From NCBI RefSeq assembly GCF_022376445.1, contig NW_025955471.1, positions 1 to 25,897 on the forward strand: a DNA stretch of 25,897 bases, read 5' to 3'. Below the pieces are notes generated by a model. It was given only the letters and a program-made list of their open reading frames with translations. It ran no database searches and was not told where the DNA came from. Both the position numbers and the translations under genes were made by a program. This document shows positions 11,162 to 21,440 of this stretch, piece after piece. Within the stretch, counting starts at the first letter, position 1, and each line of letters begins with the position of its first letter. The DNA comes from Fomitopsis serialis (lineage: Eukaryota; Basidiomycota; Agaricomycetes; Polyporales; Fomitopsidaceae).

Positions 11162-13169
11162 TTGCCAGTGCAAGGAGCTAAACATCTCGAGGCCCCGAGT
11201 CAACTAGGCTTGGCCGGTTCGCCCACATTATGCCACATTCCGCTCGACGCACCGTGCCTTGCGCCCGAGCCTGAGCCGAAGATCGTTGCGAGCCCCCCTC
11301 TCCAGCTGTCAGCGTGTGAGTCTCTCGTCGACGTTCCGGAGGCGAAGTGTACGCCCCCGAGTCTCCCCATCCTCAGAGCATCCGACTTCCGCCCATTGAA
11401 GCTCTTGGGGAAAGGCGGCCAAGGCACAGTGCTTCTCGTGGAACACAAGCTGGCCGGGACGACCCACGCTCTCAAGATCATGGCGAAGCACCTGGCGAAA
11501 ACTGAGGACAAGGAGAACAGGTCCCCGGGACAGAAGTCTAAGGACCATCCGAACGACAGCGATCAGGGCCGAGACGCTCGCAGGGCGGACAAGGCGCATA
11601 AGCGGATCTATGAAGAGCAGGCGATCATGCGCTCTCTTGCTGTCTTTCCGAGGGAGAAGATCTCGTGTTTCTTAGATTTCGAGGCCTCATTTCATGACAA
11701 CGCGCACTTTTTCTTGCTTACGGTGCGCGTACATTTATACAGCGTTCCAATGATTCCTGATCATGTTGCTATAGGGTTACGCGCCCAGAGGTGATCTATG
11801 GACCGAGATGGAGCGGTACAAGGCAACCGGAATGTCCGAGGCCATGATCCTAGGTTATGCGGCGGAAATCGTGGGTGTCCCTTCAAGAAGATTCTCTCTT
11901 GTTAACTGAACGTCGCATGCAGGTACATATCCTCACGGTTCTCCACTCGTTCTCCGTACTCCACCGCGACTTCAAGCCGGACAACATCCTCATCGACGCA
12001 CACGGACATCTCCTCCTCGCGGACTTCGGCATCTCGCGCGCCTTCGATCTCCCTGCGGATGCCCGGCCGTGGGTCCAGGATGAACCTGCCTCCACCCTCA
12101 AGCTGCACGTACCTGTGGTCGTGAGACACGTTTCCGGATCGTCTCTCGTCCTCTCAGTGCCCTCGTCCGTGGATGCTCCTCAGGCCGAGTCTGTCGCATC
12201 TGCTGCCATGCACCACATCGCTGCTGCACCGACGCCCGTCAACACCGAGGCTGCCGACAGCCCGGAGCGCGCCGGGCGCCGCAGAGAAGAGCAGTTTCGC
12301 GAGCAAGAGGAACGTGATGCCCTCGCACGCCATGCACGACTCCGTGTGGAGGTCGAGGAGCTCCAGCACCGCAAGAACCTCCTGCGCAAGCTTGTCCGCG
12401 AGCAGCTTGCCGTGCGGCACATGACCCTGAATGTGTGCGGCACGCCTGGCTTCGTCGCGCCCGAGGTCTACAGGGGCCCTGCCTACTCGTATGGCGCGGA
12501 CGTGTGGGCGGCGGGCGTCATCGTGTACAAGATGGCGTTCGGCAAGCTGCCGTTTGGGCTGACGAAGAAGATGGAGATGCAGGACAGGGTGAAGCAGACT
12601 TGCCTCAGCCCTCTCGAGTTTCCCGAGGACAGCCGCAGAAGCGCTAGTCCTGCGTTCAAGGACCTTCTATCCAAGGTATTCATCTGTGCCCTATTCTCTT
12701 CGTTGTTACGCTCAACGGGTTGGTACAGATGCTCGAGAAGGACCCGTCGAAGAGGCCTCAAGCGAAGGACCTCAGGCTTCATCCTTACTTCGCCGTCATG
12801 TGCGCTTGTTCCTCTCGCCGAGTCGTGTCTGTGCGATCGCTGACTGTCTTGCATCACAGAGACTGGGACGCGATTTCCCTAAGAGAAGGCTCAGGCCCTG
12901 GTGCTAACGCACATGCCACGCAGAAGAAGGCAGACAAGAAGCTTGCCATCCCGGAAGGAGCGTCCTACGCGCCTGGAGAGGATCCTGCACCGTGGATGGA
13001 CTGGATCGCTCCCACACTTCGCGACAAGTTCGCAGCTCGCTCTACAGTGAACTCTCCCGAAACGACCACACAGGAAGGATCGCTCAGTGTAGCCGCCTCG
13101 TCTTTGACGAGGTCAAGGTCGTCCCGTTTGATGCAGCGGTGCAAATCGATGTGGAAGCTTTCGGCGTAG
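11162..13169 (+). CDS. AGC-like Ser/Thr protein kinase with a long activation-segment insert
   Basis: Transfers phosphate from ATP to Ser/Thr of unknown substrates. Exons 11162-11722, 11775-11870, 11923-12675, 12729-12799 and 12860-13169. The start given is only the limit of the open frame; the first in-frame ATG (11480) lies inside the ATP-binding lobe, so the true N-terminus must come from upstream exons. Motifs in order: Gly loop GKGGQGTV, lysine in ALKIM (codon 11474), alpha-C Glu in [15 protein letters not shown] (11962), DFG (12022), then GTPGFVAPE and [14 protein letters not shown]-terminal HPYFAVIDWD resembles the end of AGC kinase domains. A basic insert follows beta-3. About 142 codons separate DFG and APE, far above the usual 20-35, and the insert ends in an Arg/Glu-rich helix. 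HRDFKPDN replaces the usual HRDLKPEN. Catalytic residues are present, so activity is likely. Confidence 0.88.
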
Positions 13170-13674
13170 AATCATGTCGGATCGGTCTAGTATTATACGC
13201 ATTGATTGTCGCGCCCACGTACATGTATGTACGTATACAACCGTTATGAGCTTCACCCTATCGCCATTATTTCCGATCCCTCTACTTTGGGTGCTAATTC
13301 GAGACTGGGTGCGCCGGCCGCTCGGTTTCACGTGCGACACTGTTCTAGCCCCTGGCCAACCTAATTAGTCCGAGTCGTCACCAGAAGTCTAGAACTTGTC
13401 TAATCATCGTCATAGGCTCTAGTATGAATGCAATACACGAGGTCGACTCCAGTCAAGGAATAAGTATAAAACTCTTGTTTGTGCACTCAAAACAGGTGCT
13501 CCTTACCCCCATCCGTCCGATATTTGTGCAAACTCCGTATCCCAGTCAACCCCAAACCGGATCTTAGCTCTTCGTTGAAGACGCCAGGTCTCCTGGACCG
13601 TCACCAAACAACGACTGCACGTACGCGCGCAGACTCCAGTGAACACCCAGTCGCAAAGGTCCGACACGACTCGG
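13170..13674. other. Intergenic: kinase 3' flank and promoter of the membrane-protein gene
   Basis: About 500 nt with no gene. The right half contains the TATA element listed separately and a CT/CA-rich leader before the ATG at 13675. A GTG-initiated extension from 13639 is in frame but has no ATG. Confidence 0.55.
13465..13470 (+). promoter_or_regulatory. TATA box upstream of the six-helix membrane protein gene
   Basis: TATAAA lies 210 nt before the ATG at 13675. That implies a leader of roughly 170-180 nt. Confidence 0.5.
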
Positions 13675-15127
13675 ATGTCGAAACAGAGTACTCCGGAACA
13701 TACGGAGGCCTCACCTACCCAGGGCCAAACCACGCAAAGTAGTCGTACATCCTCAAGCAGGAGTATATCACACGCATCCACAACCTACTCCACTCATCCC
13801 AGCGCAATTCATCGCCCACTGACAGTCTTCTACCCCACACATGCTGTGTTCACTCCTCACCATCCTGAACCCCGGCCTGCCTCTCCTCCCCTACATTGGT
13901 CCTCTCGCAACTCGCGGAAAAATCGCATCGCGCCCCGCCAAGTGCACGTCGTACATCACGCCTCAGCAACACCAGGGAGCACGGAGACAGGAATGGGAAA
14001 GGATCTGAGTGAAGCCGTCGTCGTGGAACAGCGCCTGCACCATCCGCAGACAAGACTAAAGGCGCATCTCAGTTGGGACGTCTCCTTCTGGGTCGCGTTC
14101 GTCTTCACATTGGGTTCAATTCTCTGGGTACGTATCCGTCCTCGCGTGGCTCGTACCGTTTGACTGAGGGCGACACTCTGTAGGTGATCAATGGGTTTCT
14201 GCTTTACTTGCCATTAGCGCCGTCGCAGTCTCTGCCGCACGCGAATGCAGCGGCGTGGACTGCCTTCGCCGGCGGGACGGCCTTCGAGATCGGCAGCTAC
14301 CTCACGGTCGTGGAGGCGCTGAACGCAGGGCACGAGCAGCTCTTCGGGCCGGCGCTCTGGGGCCTCATGGAGGGTCGGGAGCATCCGGGCGAAGAAACGT
14401 CGACGGCGACATCGTCATGGTGGCAGAGGAACGCAAGAAGGGCGGCTGGGATGAAGCTCGGTGTCAGGAGGAAGATCGACTTTCGATGGTTGTGAGTATC
14501 GTGACTCGAGTTCGCTGCCTCGATAAGCTGACATTGGTCGCAAGCGGCACGACGTCTTGGAGGGAGCTCGGTTTCTTGGCCTCTGTGACCCAGCTGTTTG
14601 CAGCGACAGTGTTCTGGGTGTCGACCATGTACGCCTTCGATTTCCGTCCTTCGACAGTATCCGCTGATCACCCGTGCTTCGAACAGCACCGGCCTCCCGG
14701 GCGTTATCCCCAACCTCAGCACTGCCCCACCCATAGCAATCAGCGACGTGTTCTACTGGACACCCCAAGTTGTTGGAGGTACTGGCTTCATCGTTTCCTC
14801 GCTCCTCATGATGATCGAGTGCCAGCGAAAATGGTGGTCACCGAACCTGCGCGCCGTCGGATGGCACATAGGCTTCTGGAACCTTGTCGGGGCGGTGGGT
14901 TTCACGTTGTGCGGCGCGCTGGGGTATGCGGCCCTCGCGTCTTCGAAGGTGAGTGATTCGGTTGGCCTCATACGGGTGATGCTCAGTGTTTGGCGCAGGC
15001 AAACTACCAGAGCGTCCTGGCGACCTTCTGGGGTTCGTGGGGGTTCCTGATCGGGAGCACAATACAGCTGTACGAGACGCTGTGGAGGGAGAGTACCGAT
15101 GCCGGCGACAACAGCCCTTCTGACTAG
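13675..15127 (+). CDS. Six-helix integral membrane protein of unknown function
   Basis: Five exons: 13675-14127, 14184-14491, 14545-14628, 14687-14948 and 14999-15127, giving 411 aa with introns of 50-58 nt. The first ATG in the frame is at 13675. Residues 1 to about 135 are polar, rich in Ser/Thr/His/Pro, and probably cytosolic or disordered. Six hydrophobic stretches follow, at about SFWVAFVFTLGSILW, AWTAFAGGTAFEIGSYL, FLASVTQLFAATVFW, the VGGTGFIVSSLLM region, FWNLVGAVGFTLCGALGYAA and WGSWGFLIGSTIQLY. A charged loop lies between helices 2 and 3. Helix 3 runs into ITGLPGVIP across an intron. The architecture recalls conserved fungal hypothetical membrane proteins, and I know no assigned function. 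The acidic C-terminus ends GDNSPSD. The stop lies 65 nt from the stop of the opposing BTB gene. Confidence 0.82.
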
Positions 15128-15192
15128 GAAAGAGGGAAGTGAGCGAGAGGGTTGTCGGCGTTCGCTCCCTACGGGGGCTTGTCGGGATGACG

Positions 15193-16222
15193 TCAGAAGT
15201 CGAGTTTGATCTCAATCTGCATCAATTGAGTGGATCCCAGTCAGACGAGCTGCACAAAGTCGTACGAACCAAGCTTACAGCTGAGAGTTGCTCGTCAATA
15301 ACTCGCGCCAGATGCTCCATGAGCTGATTGAGCACCTTCAGGATGCTCGCCGTGCAGAACGGGCACTTGTTCTCGAGACTGCTCGGCGTCACCAAGTTGA
15401 GCCCGCCGATCTCCGCGTCGCCAAGCAGAGAAGCACCACACGGGCGCGCACCGACGACCCTCGACGCGCGCTCCCTGAACTTTGCTGCGTCGATTTTGAA
15501 GGGGAGGTACCGCGTGCTTGCGCCAGGCTCCTGATCGCTGCATTTCGGGCAGATGTACACCATCACGCCGTTGCGCGGCGGCTTGAGCACGGCAAGGTCG
15601 TGCGTGAACTGGCGGAGCGCGACAGACTTGCAGGCCTCCCGGTATTGAACGAGCCGGTAGACGGCCATGCCCGACATGCGCGCGATGGCCTTGGAAATCG
15701 GGGAGTCGTCGCTCGTGTCGGGTGGAGGAAAGTCGTGCTTGAGCGACTCGAGGGCGGCGGCGCATGCTTCCTTCTTGAGACGCAGACGGAGGGCGAGTCC
15801 GTAGGCTGCGATGGGTTCTGACTTGATGTGGCTCTCGAGGACGGACGTGCAGAACGCGCGCGCGACTTCCACCTCGTACTTTGAAGAGGCATCCAGCACC
15901 CCTTCGACTTCATCCAAGCTGAGAGATGTAGGCGGGGGAGTGGCGAGGGGTAGCAAAGGCGTAGGAGGTGGCTGAGCGTGTGCGAGTCTTCCGTGACTGG
16001 CACCACTGGGATGTTCGGTACCTCGGTATCGCTAGGCGGTTCATTACCTACTGTTTGAGTCTGCGGAAGCGAGAACATGGTCGCGAAGAAGGGCGACGCT
16101 TCAGAAAGGATGATTTTGTGAACGCGATGGGGAAAGCCATCCGAGGACCGTAAGACTACGTCTCCGTTGGGCTTGTCGAAACATATGATGCTCTTGTCTG
16201 ACGTCGAAGGCTCGTCAGACAT
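15193..16222 (-). CDS. BTB/POZ domain protein with one apparent frameshift
   Basis: The BTB fold mediates dimerisation and often recruits Cullin-3. The N-terminus shows the domain core: DVVLRSSDGFPHRVHK, then ILSEASPFFATMFSLPQ, then LLRLCYP. After CYP (about 15946-15950) the frame breaks. One extra C in the minus-strand C-run would continue directly into ATPPPTSLSLDEV and a helical C-terminal half. With that base the protein is about 322 aa. The C-terminal half has CPKC and CPFC pairs (about 57 residues apart). A terminal 62-nt intron (15278-15217) is inferred: it replaces an unrelated tail (stop at 15222) with IEIKLDF, as expected after DEQLSA in this fungal family. I chose the ATG at 16222 because MSDEP lies shortly before the BTB core. 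An in-frame ATG at 16408 sits only 22 nt from a TATA-like element and is probably untranscribed. Confidence 0.78.
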
Positions 16223-16429
16223 CCTGTTCGACCTAATCGATCGAGAATTCAAGGGCTGGAGTCGACTCGACAGCTGGTCGAGACTTGGATTGATGATATC
16301 AAGCAGTGAAAAAGAACCGGGTACTGTACTCCCCTTGATTGAAGCTTCAAGAAGCTCGAAGCCTCTTTCGATAGTAGGCGCCAAGTCAAGTTTCAAGAAT
16401 TCCGGCATTATCAGGAGGAGGATAAGCAC

Positions 16430-16435
16430 TTATAT
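16430..16435 (-). promoter_or_regulatory. Possible TATA box of the BTB gene
   Basis: The minus strand reads ATATAA here, about 210 nt before the ATG at 16222. The 16223-16673 interval is shared by the divergent BTB and Cdc4-like genes and holds no other gene. Confidence 0.4.
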
Positions 16436-16673
16436 TTAGATTAGTAACTCTGACTTTTCATCTCTACTTAGAGGCCTTCACAAAGCTACATTAGACTTAT
16501 GATCTTGCTTATTATGTTGTCAATAACCCGCCAGCCGAGTATGAAGGTCACATGACCGAGCGATGTAAACTAGCGCCAGACAGATCGGTCGCCGTCGCGC
16601 GCCGCGGCGGCGCGTTGCATTCAGGTCTTCCACCATCGCTGCATCTCTTTCCAGCTAGCCTTTGCACCAAACA

Positions 16674-17450
16674 ATGGTCAGTTGAATGATTTCTACTGGG
16701 CAAGGCTGACCGTATCTATACTTCTAGAGCGATAACGCAGGTAGGCATGCTACTCGCAGTCACCGGCGAACTACACTGCATCGCATTTCGTAGAATACAA
16801 GGAAGCGTTCGCGCTTTTTGACAAGAAAGGAACCGGAGCCGTGCAAAGGGAGGTGCTAGGTGATCTTCTACGGGCACTCGGCCAGAATCCGACGCAGGCG
16901 GAAGTTGCAGAGATAATCGCGGGGTCACCTCGGGAAGGTGAGTTCACGCGTCCTGTCGCCACAGAGCAGTCATCTTACGCGGCAATGTTACTTGTCATGC
17001 GCTCGAATCACAACCAAAACCTATGTTTGATGCGATTGCCTCATTTCTAACCCATGATGCTCAGTCGATTACAAGACATTCTTGACAATTCTCAATCGAC
17101 CAGACGGCTTCAAGCCTGCAGGAACACCTGGTCGGTTCCCACTTTTGCCCACATTGTCTTCCATCCTGTACTCATGACTCGGTACCATGACTATTCTCAC
17201 AGATGAATTCATACGCGGTTTCCAAGTGTTTGACAAGGAGGGCAACGGATTCATCGGCGCAGGCGAACTCCGATACGTCCTTACACAACTGGGCGAGAAG
17301 ATGTCAGATGAGGAGGTTGATGAGCTGCTGAAGGGCGTACCAGTTGGCTCGTAAGTGTTGCGAACCTGTTTCTACGTCGCCTCACTCATATATCGCAGGG
17401 ACGGGAATGTCAACTACGAGTCGTTTGTACGCACGATTCTCAGCCAGTAG
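16674..17450 (+). CDS. cdc4: Cdc4-like myosin essential light chain (EF-hand, calmodulin superfamily)
   Basis: Light chain that binds IQ motifs of type II myosin in the contractile actomyosin ring at cytokinesis. Exons 16674-16676 (the ATG alone), 16728-16740 (13 nt), 16794-16937, 17065-17130, 17203-17350 and 17399-17450, giving 141 aa, which I recall as the length of fission yeast Cdc4. The N-terminus reads [20 protein letters not shown]. Family hallmarks are [41 protein letters not shown] and ELLKGVP. EF loop 1 ([12 protein letters not shown]) lacks the position-12 acid and should not bind calcium. Loop 3 ([12 protein letters not shown]) keeps D1, N5, G6, I8 and E12 and might. Loops 2 and 4 are degenerate, as in essential light chains. 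Introns of 127 and 72 nt are longer than elsewhere in the window. The gene diverges from the BTB gene. Confidence 0.93.
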
Positions 17451-18089
17451 TTTGCGATGTTGTACAGGGGCTGCGTGGGCCGATGTACAATCCCGACGTA
17501 TCATGGTGTTTTCTGTTGCGTATCTGTTTTCACGAGTCCAGTAGCTAACGCGTCGCTATAAAGCGCAAATGTATTCATTTATACCAGACTCAGACATAAC
17601 GATTGCATCTCAATGGGCGACAGGGACTTCAAGCCTCAAACCCGTTGACTTTGGGAGCTTCCCGGTGCGACGTTCTGTTGGTCTCAGTATATGTACCATG
17701 TCCTTCGCGCTCCGTTGAAGTCGTTGCACGGCGTTTGTATTCATGTGGCAATTGAAGTAGCTTGCTCTTTCTGTCATCACGATTCACGAACCTCGGCACG
17801 AACCACTGCTAACGTTTAATCTATAGATGGAGCTTCGGGCCGTACGGACCGTCAGTTACCACCTACGGTTACGGGCTCAATCGACGACACCTTGTCATCA
17901 CCACTCACTTGGCCCGGAACTTGATCGTCGTTTTCGCCCCAGCAGGCTGCTGAATAGCCTTAGATTCTCCTGAGTAAGCACAATAGCCTGTCAAAATCCT
18001 TCTCGTTTCTCTTACCTAATGCTATATCTACAGATAAGTGCGGCGCTGGAGGATTACAGTCGTCTCGATAGGTGGACAGTTTCCGAAGC
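17451..18089. other. Intergenic: Cdc4-like 3' flank and F-box gene promoter
   Basis: About 640 nt with no gene I can support. TATAAA occurs at 17557-17562, more than 500 nt before the next ATG, and is probably incidental. Short open stretches near 17820-17970 match nothing known to me. Confidence 0.5.
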
Positions 18090-20229
18090 ATGTTACTGCA
18101 GTTTCCCATCGATGTCTTCTTATACATCCTATCCTTCGTCCCCGTCAATGACCTTGATTCGCTTCAACTTGTGTCACGGCAGGTCAATCATCTAATCGGT
18201 GACAACGAGGAGAGCGTCTATCATCAAGCCGCCGTCCTGCACAGGTTCGCGCCGCCGGAGGTCCCGCTCGAGAAGGTGAAGCGGTTCGAGGCACGCAACA
18301 GCGCGTGGCTTGACGACGCCCGAAGCTGGAAGGAACTATGTGAGTGCTCAATGATAAGCTGCGTGATCCACGGGCTGACTGCTATTCGCCGAAGGTCGCA
18401 GATGGACTGTGGTCGAGCGGAACTGGGATGGACACGGTGCGTTGCTGGAGGGCGGGTATACATCAGAGGATGGTGTTCTGCACTTCAAGGTGGACGAGGA
18501 AGAACGGACTGTACTGGCTGTCTCGCGCACTGGCGGGATGTCGGTCCACGCCATGGAGGATAACAGACTGCTGTGGCGTTTCAGCAAGGTACTGTGCGAT
18601 CCTTGTCCAAAGACGCACCGTTTCTGACCTTGATCAGGATTACCTCGTCCGCACACGATGCGAACTGTCCAATGGCTTCCTCGTCTTCCCCAGCAAGCAC
18701 CGCGGCATCGAGATATGGCGCAGATCCAGCGATGTCTTCTCACCTCCCTCGTCCATGTCTTCCAACCGACACGCAGCGACCACACCCATTGCGGATCCTT
18801 CGCCTTCCGCCGTGCTTACCTTCCAGCTCACAGAAGCAGCTCACGCCTCCACCGACTTTCCACCAACGTCGTGCGATGGGCTACGTGGTCAGTACACGCC
18901 ACACGCCTACATCGGTCAGCCATACGTCGACACGGTGCGCATCTTCCGGGTGCGCTTCCCGGTGCTCGCGGTGATGAGCATCCGAGACCGGAACGCTGTC
19001 CTGCTCTTCGATCTCGTCGACGGCACGCTCCTCCGCCGGATCGGTTTTGGCATGGAGAGGGTGCTCGGTGCGCCGGCGGGATTCCGGCCGCCGCCCGTCA
19101 GCGACAGGGTGGTCATGGACATCGACGTGTCGGACGCGTGGATCACGGTGTGTTTGCATTCGGCTGTCATCATCGTGCCGAGGAGTGGAGCGGTCAGCAA
19201 TGACGAACAGACGCCACCAACGTTGGTACTCGCGGAGGACGATCCCCCGCAGCTCCTCCAGGACACGGCTATGCAACTTGAGAAGGTTGTGGACGTACAG
19301 GAATATACCGGCTCGCTCTACATGCCGCAGGCGTCCAGCGGCAGCCTTGCGTGTGTCCCGGGTGTAGATGCTATGCAGAAGTTCAAAGTCGTCCCACCTT
19401 CAGAGAGCGTCCAGCTTGCCAACAACCAAGCGTTGGTCCCCGTTGGCGGTAGACATGTTCCGCAGTGTTTTGTGGCAGGTGTGTTGATTGTCTCTGCGTC
19501 CAGATCTCAACTGACCGCTGTGTAGCTCGGTTTTCGCCAGACGGGCGACATTTCGCTGCGGTTACGGTGTTTGGACTGCTGTATGTTGTACCCGACTTCG
19601 CGAGAGTGGCAAGAGGAACTGCGTTATTTGAAGAAATTGCAAGGCGTGTGTACATGGGCGAATGGTTACGTGACCTCGAGTGGGAAGGCCAGTCAAGAAG
19701 ACTGGCAGTACAGACTGTATGTCCCTCCTTCGGACTCCCTTGACACTGCTGACCTGTTTGTTGCCAGGCATCCGAAGAGATATACCTCATTAACCTCGAC
19801 AGCTCCCATCATTACTTGCACCCCACGCCGCCGGGAAGGATGGGTAGTTTGGACCCCTTCGCGAACATGACAGTGTACCACCTCACTGACTTTAGTAACC
19901 CCGATCTGGGCTGGGCCCGTGCGCGCGGAGTGGCATTCAGCGGCGTACAACTCACTCGGACGATGCTCTGGATGATCTGGGATCTCGCACTCCTTCGGCG
20001 GGCCGTCTCACAACAGAGGCGTACAGGACAAAGAAACGGATCACGGGATAGGGAGCGTGGAGGAGGGGTTCTGATGCCTTGTAAGCGTACTGTTCGAGTC
20101 TTATGCTCACTCGGAAGTGCTGACAATCGTCAATGAATAGCGGAAAATGGGAGCGTTTGTTTCATCAACTTTACCCCGGGTTTAGAGAGCGGAGGCCGTA
20201 TCATTGAAACCGCGGAGCGTCCGCGTTAG
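18090..20229 (+). CDS. F-box protein with large C-terminal, possibly beta-propeller, region
   Basis: F-box proteins link substrates to Skp1 in SCF ubiquitin ligases. Exons 18090-18339, 18395-18588, 18638-19478, 19526-19716, 19768-20080 and 20141-20229, giving 625 aa. The F-box occupies roughly residues 3-45 (LQFPIDVFLYILSFV, then LQLVSRQVNHLI). The rest alternates short beta-strand-like blocks such as TVLAVSRTGGMSVHAM, AVMSIRDRNAVLLFDL and ARFSPDGRHFAAV, which resemble WD-type blades without clean WD dipeptides. The first ATG in the frame is at 18090. Reading through the last donor would stop at 20136. Splicing 20081-20140 (GTAAGC donor, CTGAC branch point) gives ENGSVCFINFTPG, which looks like real coding sequence, so I place the stop at 20227-20229. 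The substrate is unknown. Confidence 0.83.
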
Positions 20230-20633
20230 CTCTTTGTCGTACAAATCCTTCGTAGAGTTTGTTTCATCATGCGACTCATGGGTAAGCATGATCTGTAGCA
20301 TCAACTTGTATGTATACTGGGTGAGCTTTTAGTTGTAGTATCGACTCAGTGTGCTCGACCTCACCCCGCACTTGCCGCCGCTCACTTTGATCGGCGACTT
20401 CATATGTCTTCGCGCTGGTGATGCTGACGCCGTCCCGAGCCGGTGCACTGTCTTCTTGTCTCGGGTTTCAATGTCATGGGAAGAGCGGGTGAAGCTGGTC
20501 AGATACAAATCTTCCTGTTGTCAGCTGCGGCCAGGTTCTGACCGCACTCAAGGTCGCGAACCCGAGCCTTGTACTAGCGTCTCTTCATCTGTCGAGGTCA
20601 TGTTTTGTTCCTAGACATCCGTACTGAGATGCG
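20230..20633. other. Intergenic 3' flank of the F-box gene
   Basis: About 400 nt with only short open frames and no recognisable element. Confidence 0.5.
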
Positions 20634-21440
20634 ATGGCGGATTCTGCCACTACAGTCTTAGTCGTGAGTGTCGTTTTACTCATCTTGTCCTGAGTTGAGG
20701 TTGGCTTTGACTAGATTGGCGCTGCACCCGCGGGACTGATGGTGACGATTGCATATTGTTGAAAAGTCAAACCCTTGTGCAAAATCTCGACAAACGGACT
20801 GCTCATGGTGGCATCCACGGTATGTATTGTGGGTCAGTATACACTGTGAACAACTAAAACACTTGTCCAGCCTTGTATAGTCGAGCCTTTCGTTCTTCTT
20901 GGTGTCTTGGGGTCAACCCGGATACCCTGCAAGTTGCACCTCGCGTCAGATAGACACCGATGGTCCAAACCTCACTCGGATTGCACTGTCGACCACAGGA
21001 CCGCGAAAGCCCGGCCATCAGAGTGAAGCATGAAGAATCCAACCACATTGTAAGTTACCAGTAGCCTCGGCGTGGATCTGGCCGGTTGCCATTCGTAAGT
21101 ACAAATGCCGGATTTCTGATAAGTGACTGGCCCTGTCTTGCGAGCGGTTCCCTTGACAGATCAGTGATGCTCAGAATGTTTCTCAGAATCTCGGCATACA
21201 TAGGAACTTATACTCGGAATTCGAATCTGCTTCGAAGCAGCAGTGCGGAAGCATGCGGGTTCTGCATCCTGAGGCGCCCGGCCCGGAAGGGAAGGTACCA
21301 GCGGAGGTTGAGCGCAGTTACAGGACTCTGGATTTATCCGTAAGGACGACGCTGACCAGTCACAATAGACAGCGAGCCCTGCGACACGCTGACGATGGAA
21401 TACCTGGTTGCTGTTGGGTCGCTCGACTCGAAGGTGCCAC
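20634..21440 (+). pseudogene. Decayed FAD-dependent monooxygenase (phenol hydroxylase-like) gene, N-terminal half
   Basis: Intact family members hydroxylate aromatic or polyketide substrates using NAD(P)H and FAD. Here an ATG exon (20634-20663, MADSATTVLV) is followed by a 51-nt GT-AG intron (20664-20714). An exon reading IGAAPAGLMVTIAYC follows, which matches the FAD-binding GAGPAG fold with the second Gly changed to Ala. After an in-frame TGA (20760), a second 51-nt intron (20820-20870) leads in frame to PCIVEPFVLLGVLG, resembling the family's PRTLELF-FLGVL. Further fragments appear in shifted frames: LDRSVMLRMFLR (about 21152), NLYSEFESAS and HPEAPGPEGK (about 21210-21300), and MEYLVAVGSLDSK (about 21395-21434), in the order expected. 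Stops and frameshifts show it is not functional. The C-terminal half was not found. Confidence 0.5.

Noticed and set aside
15295..15821. Long plus-strand and alternative minus-strand frames of more than 150 codons
   Set aside because: They are antisense or shifted shadows of the BTB gene, whose minus-strand frame carries the conserved sequence.
16223..16408. N-terminal extension of the BTB protein to the in-frame ATG at 16408
   Set aside because: That ATG lies 22 nt from a TATA-like element, probably upstream of the transcription start, and the extra residues do not look conserved. It remains a minor alternative.
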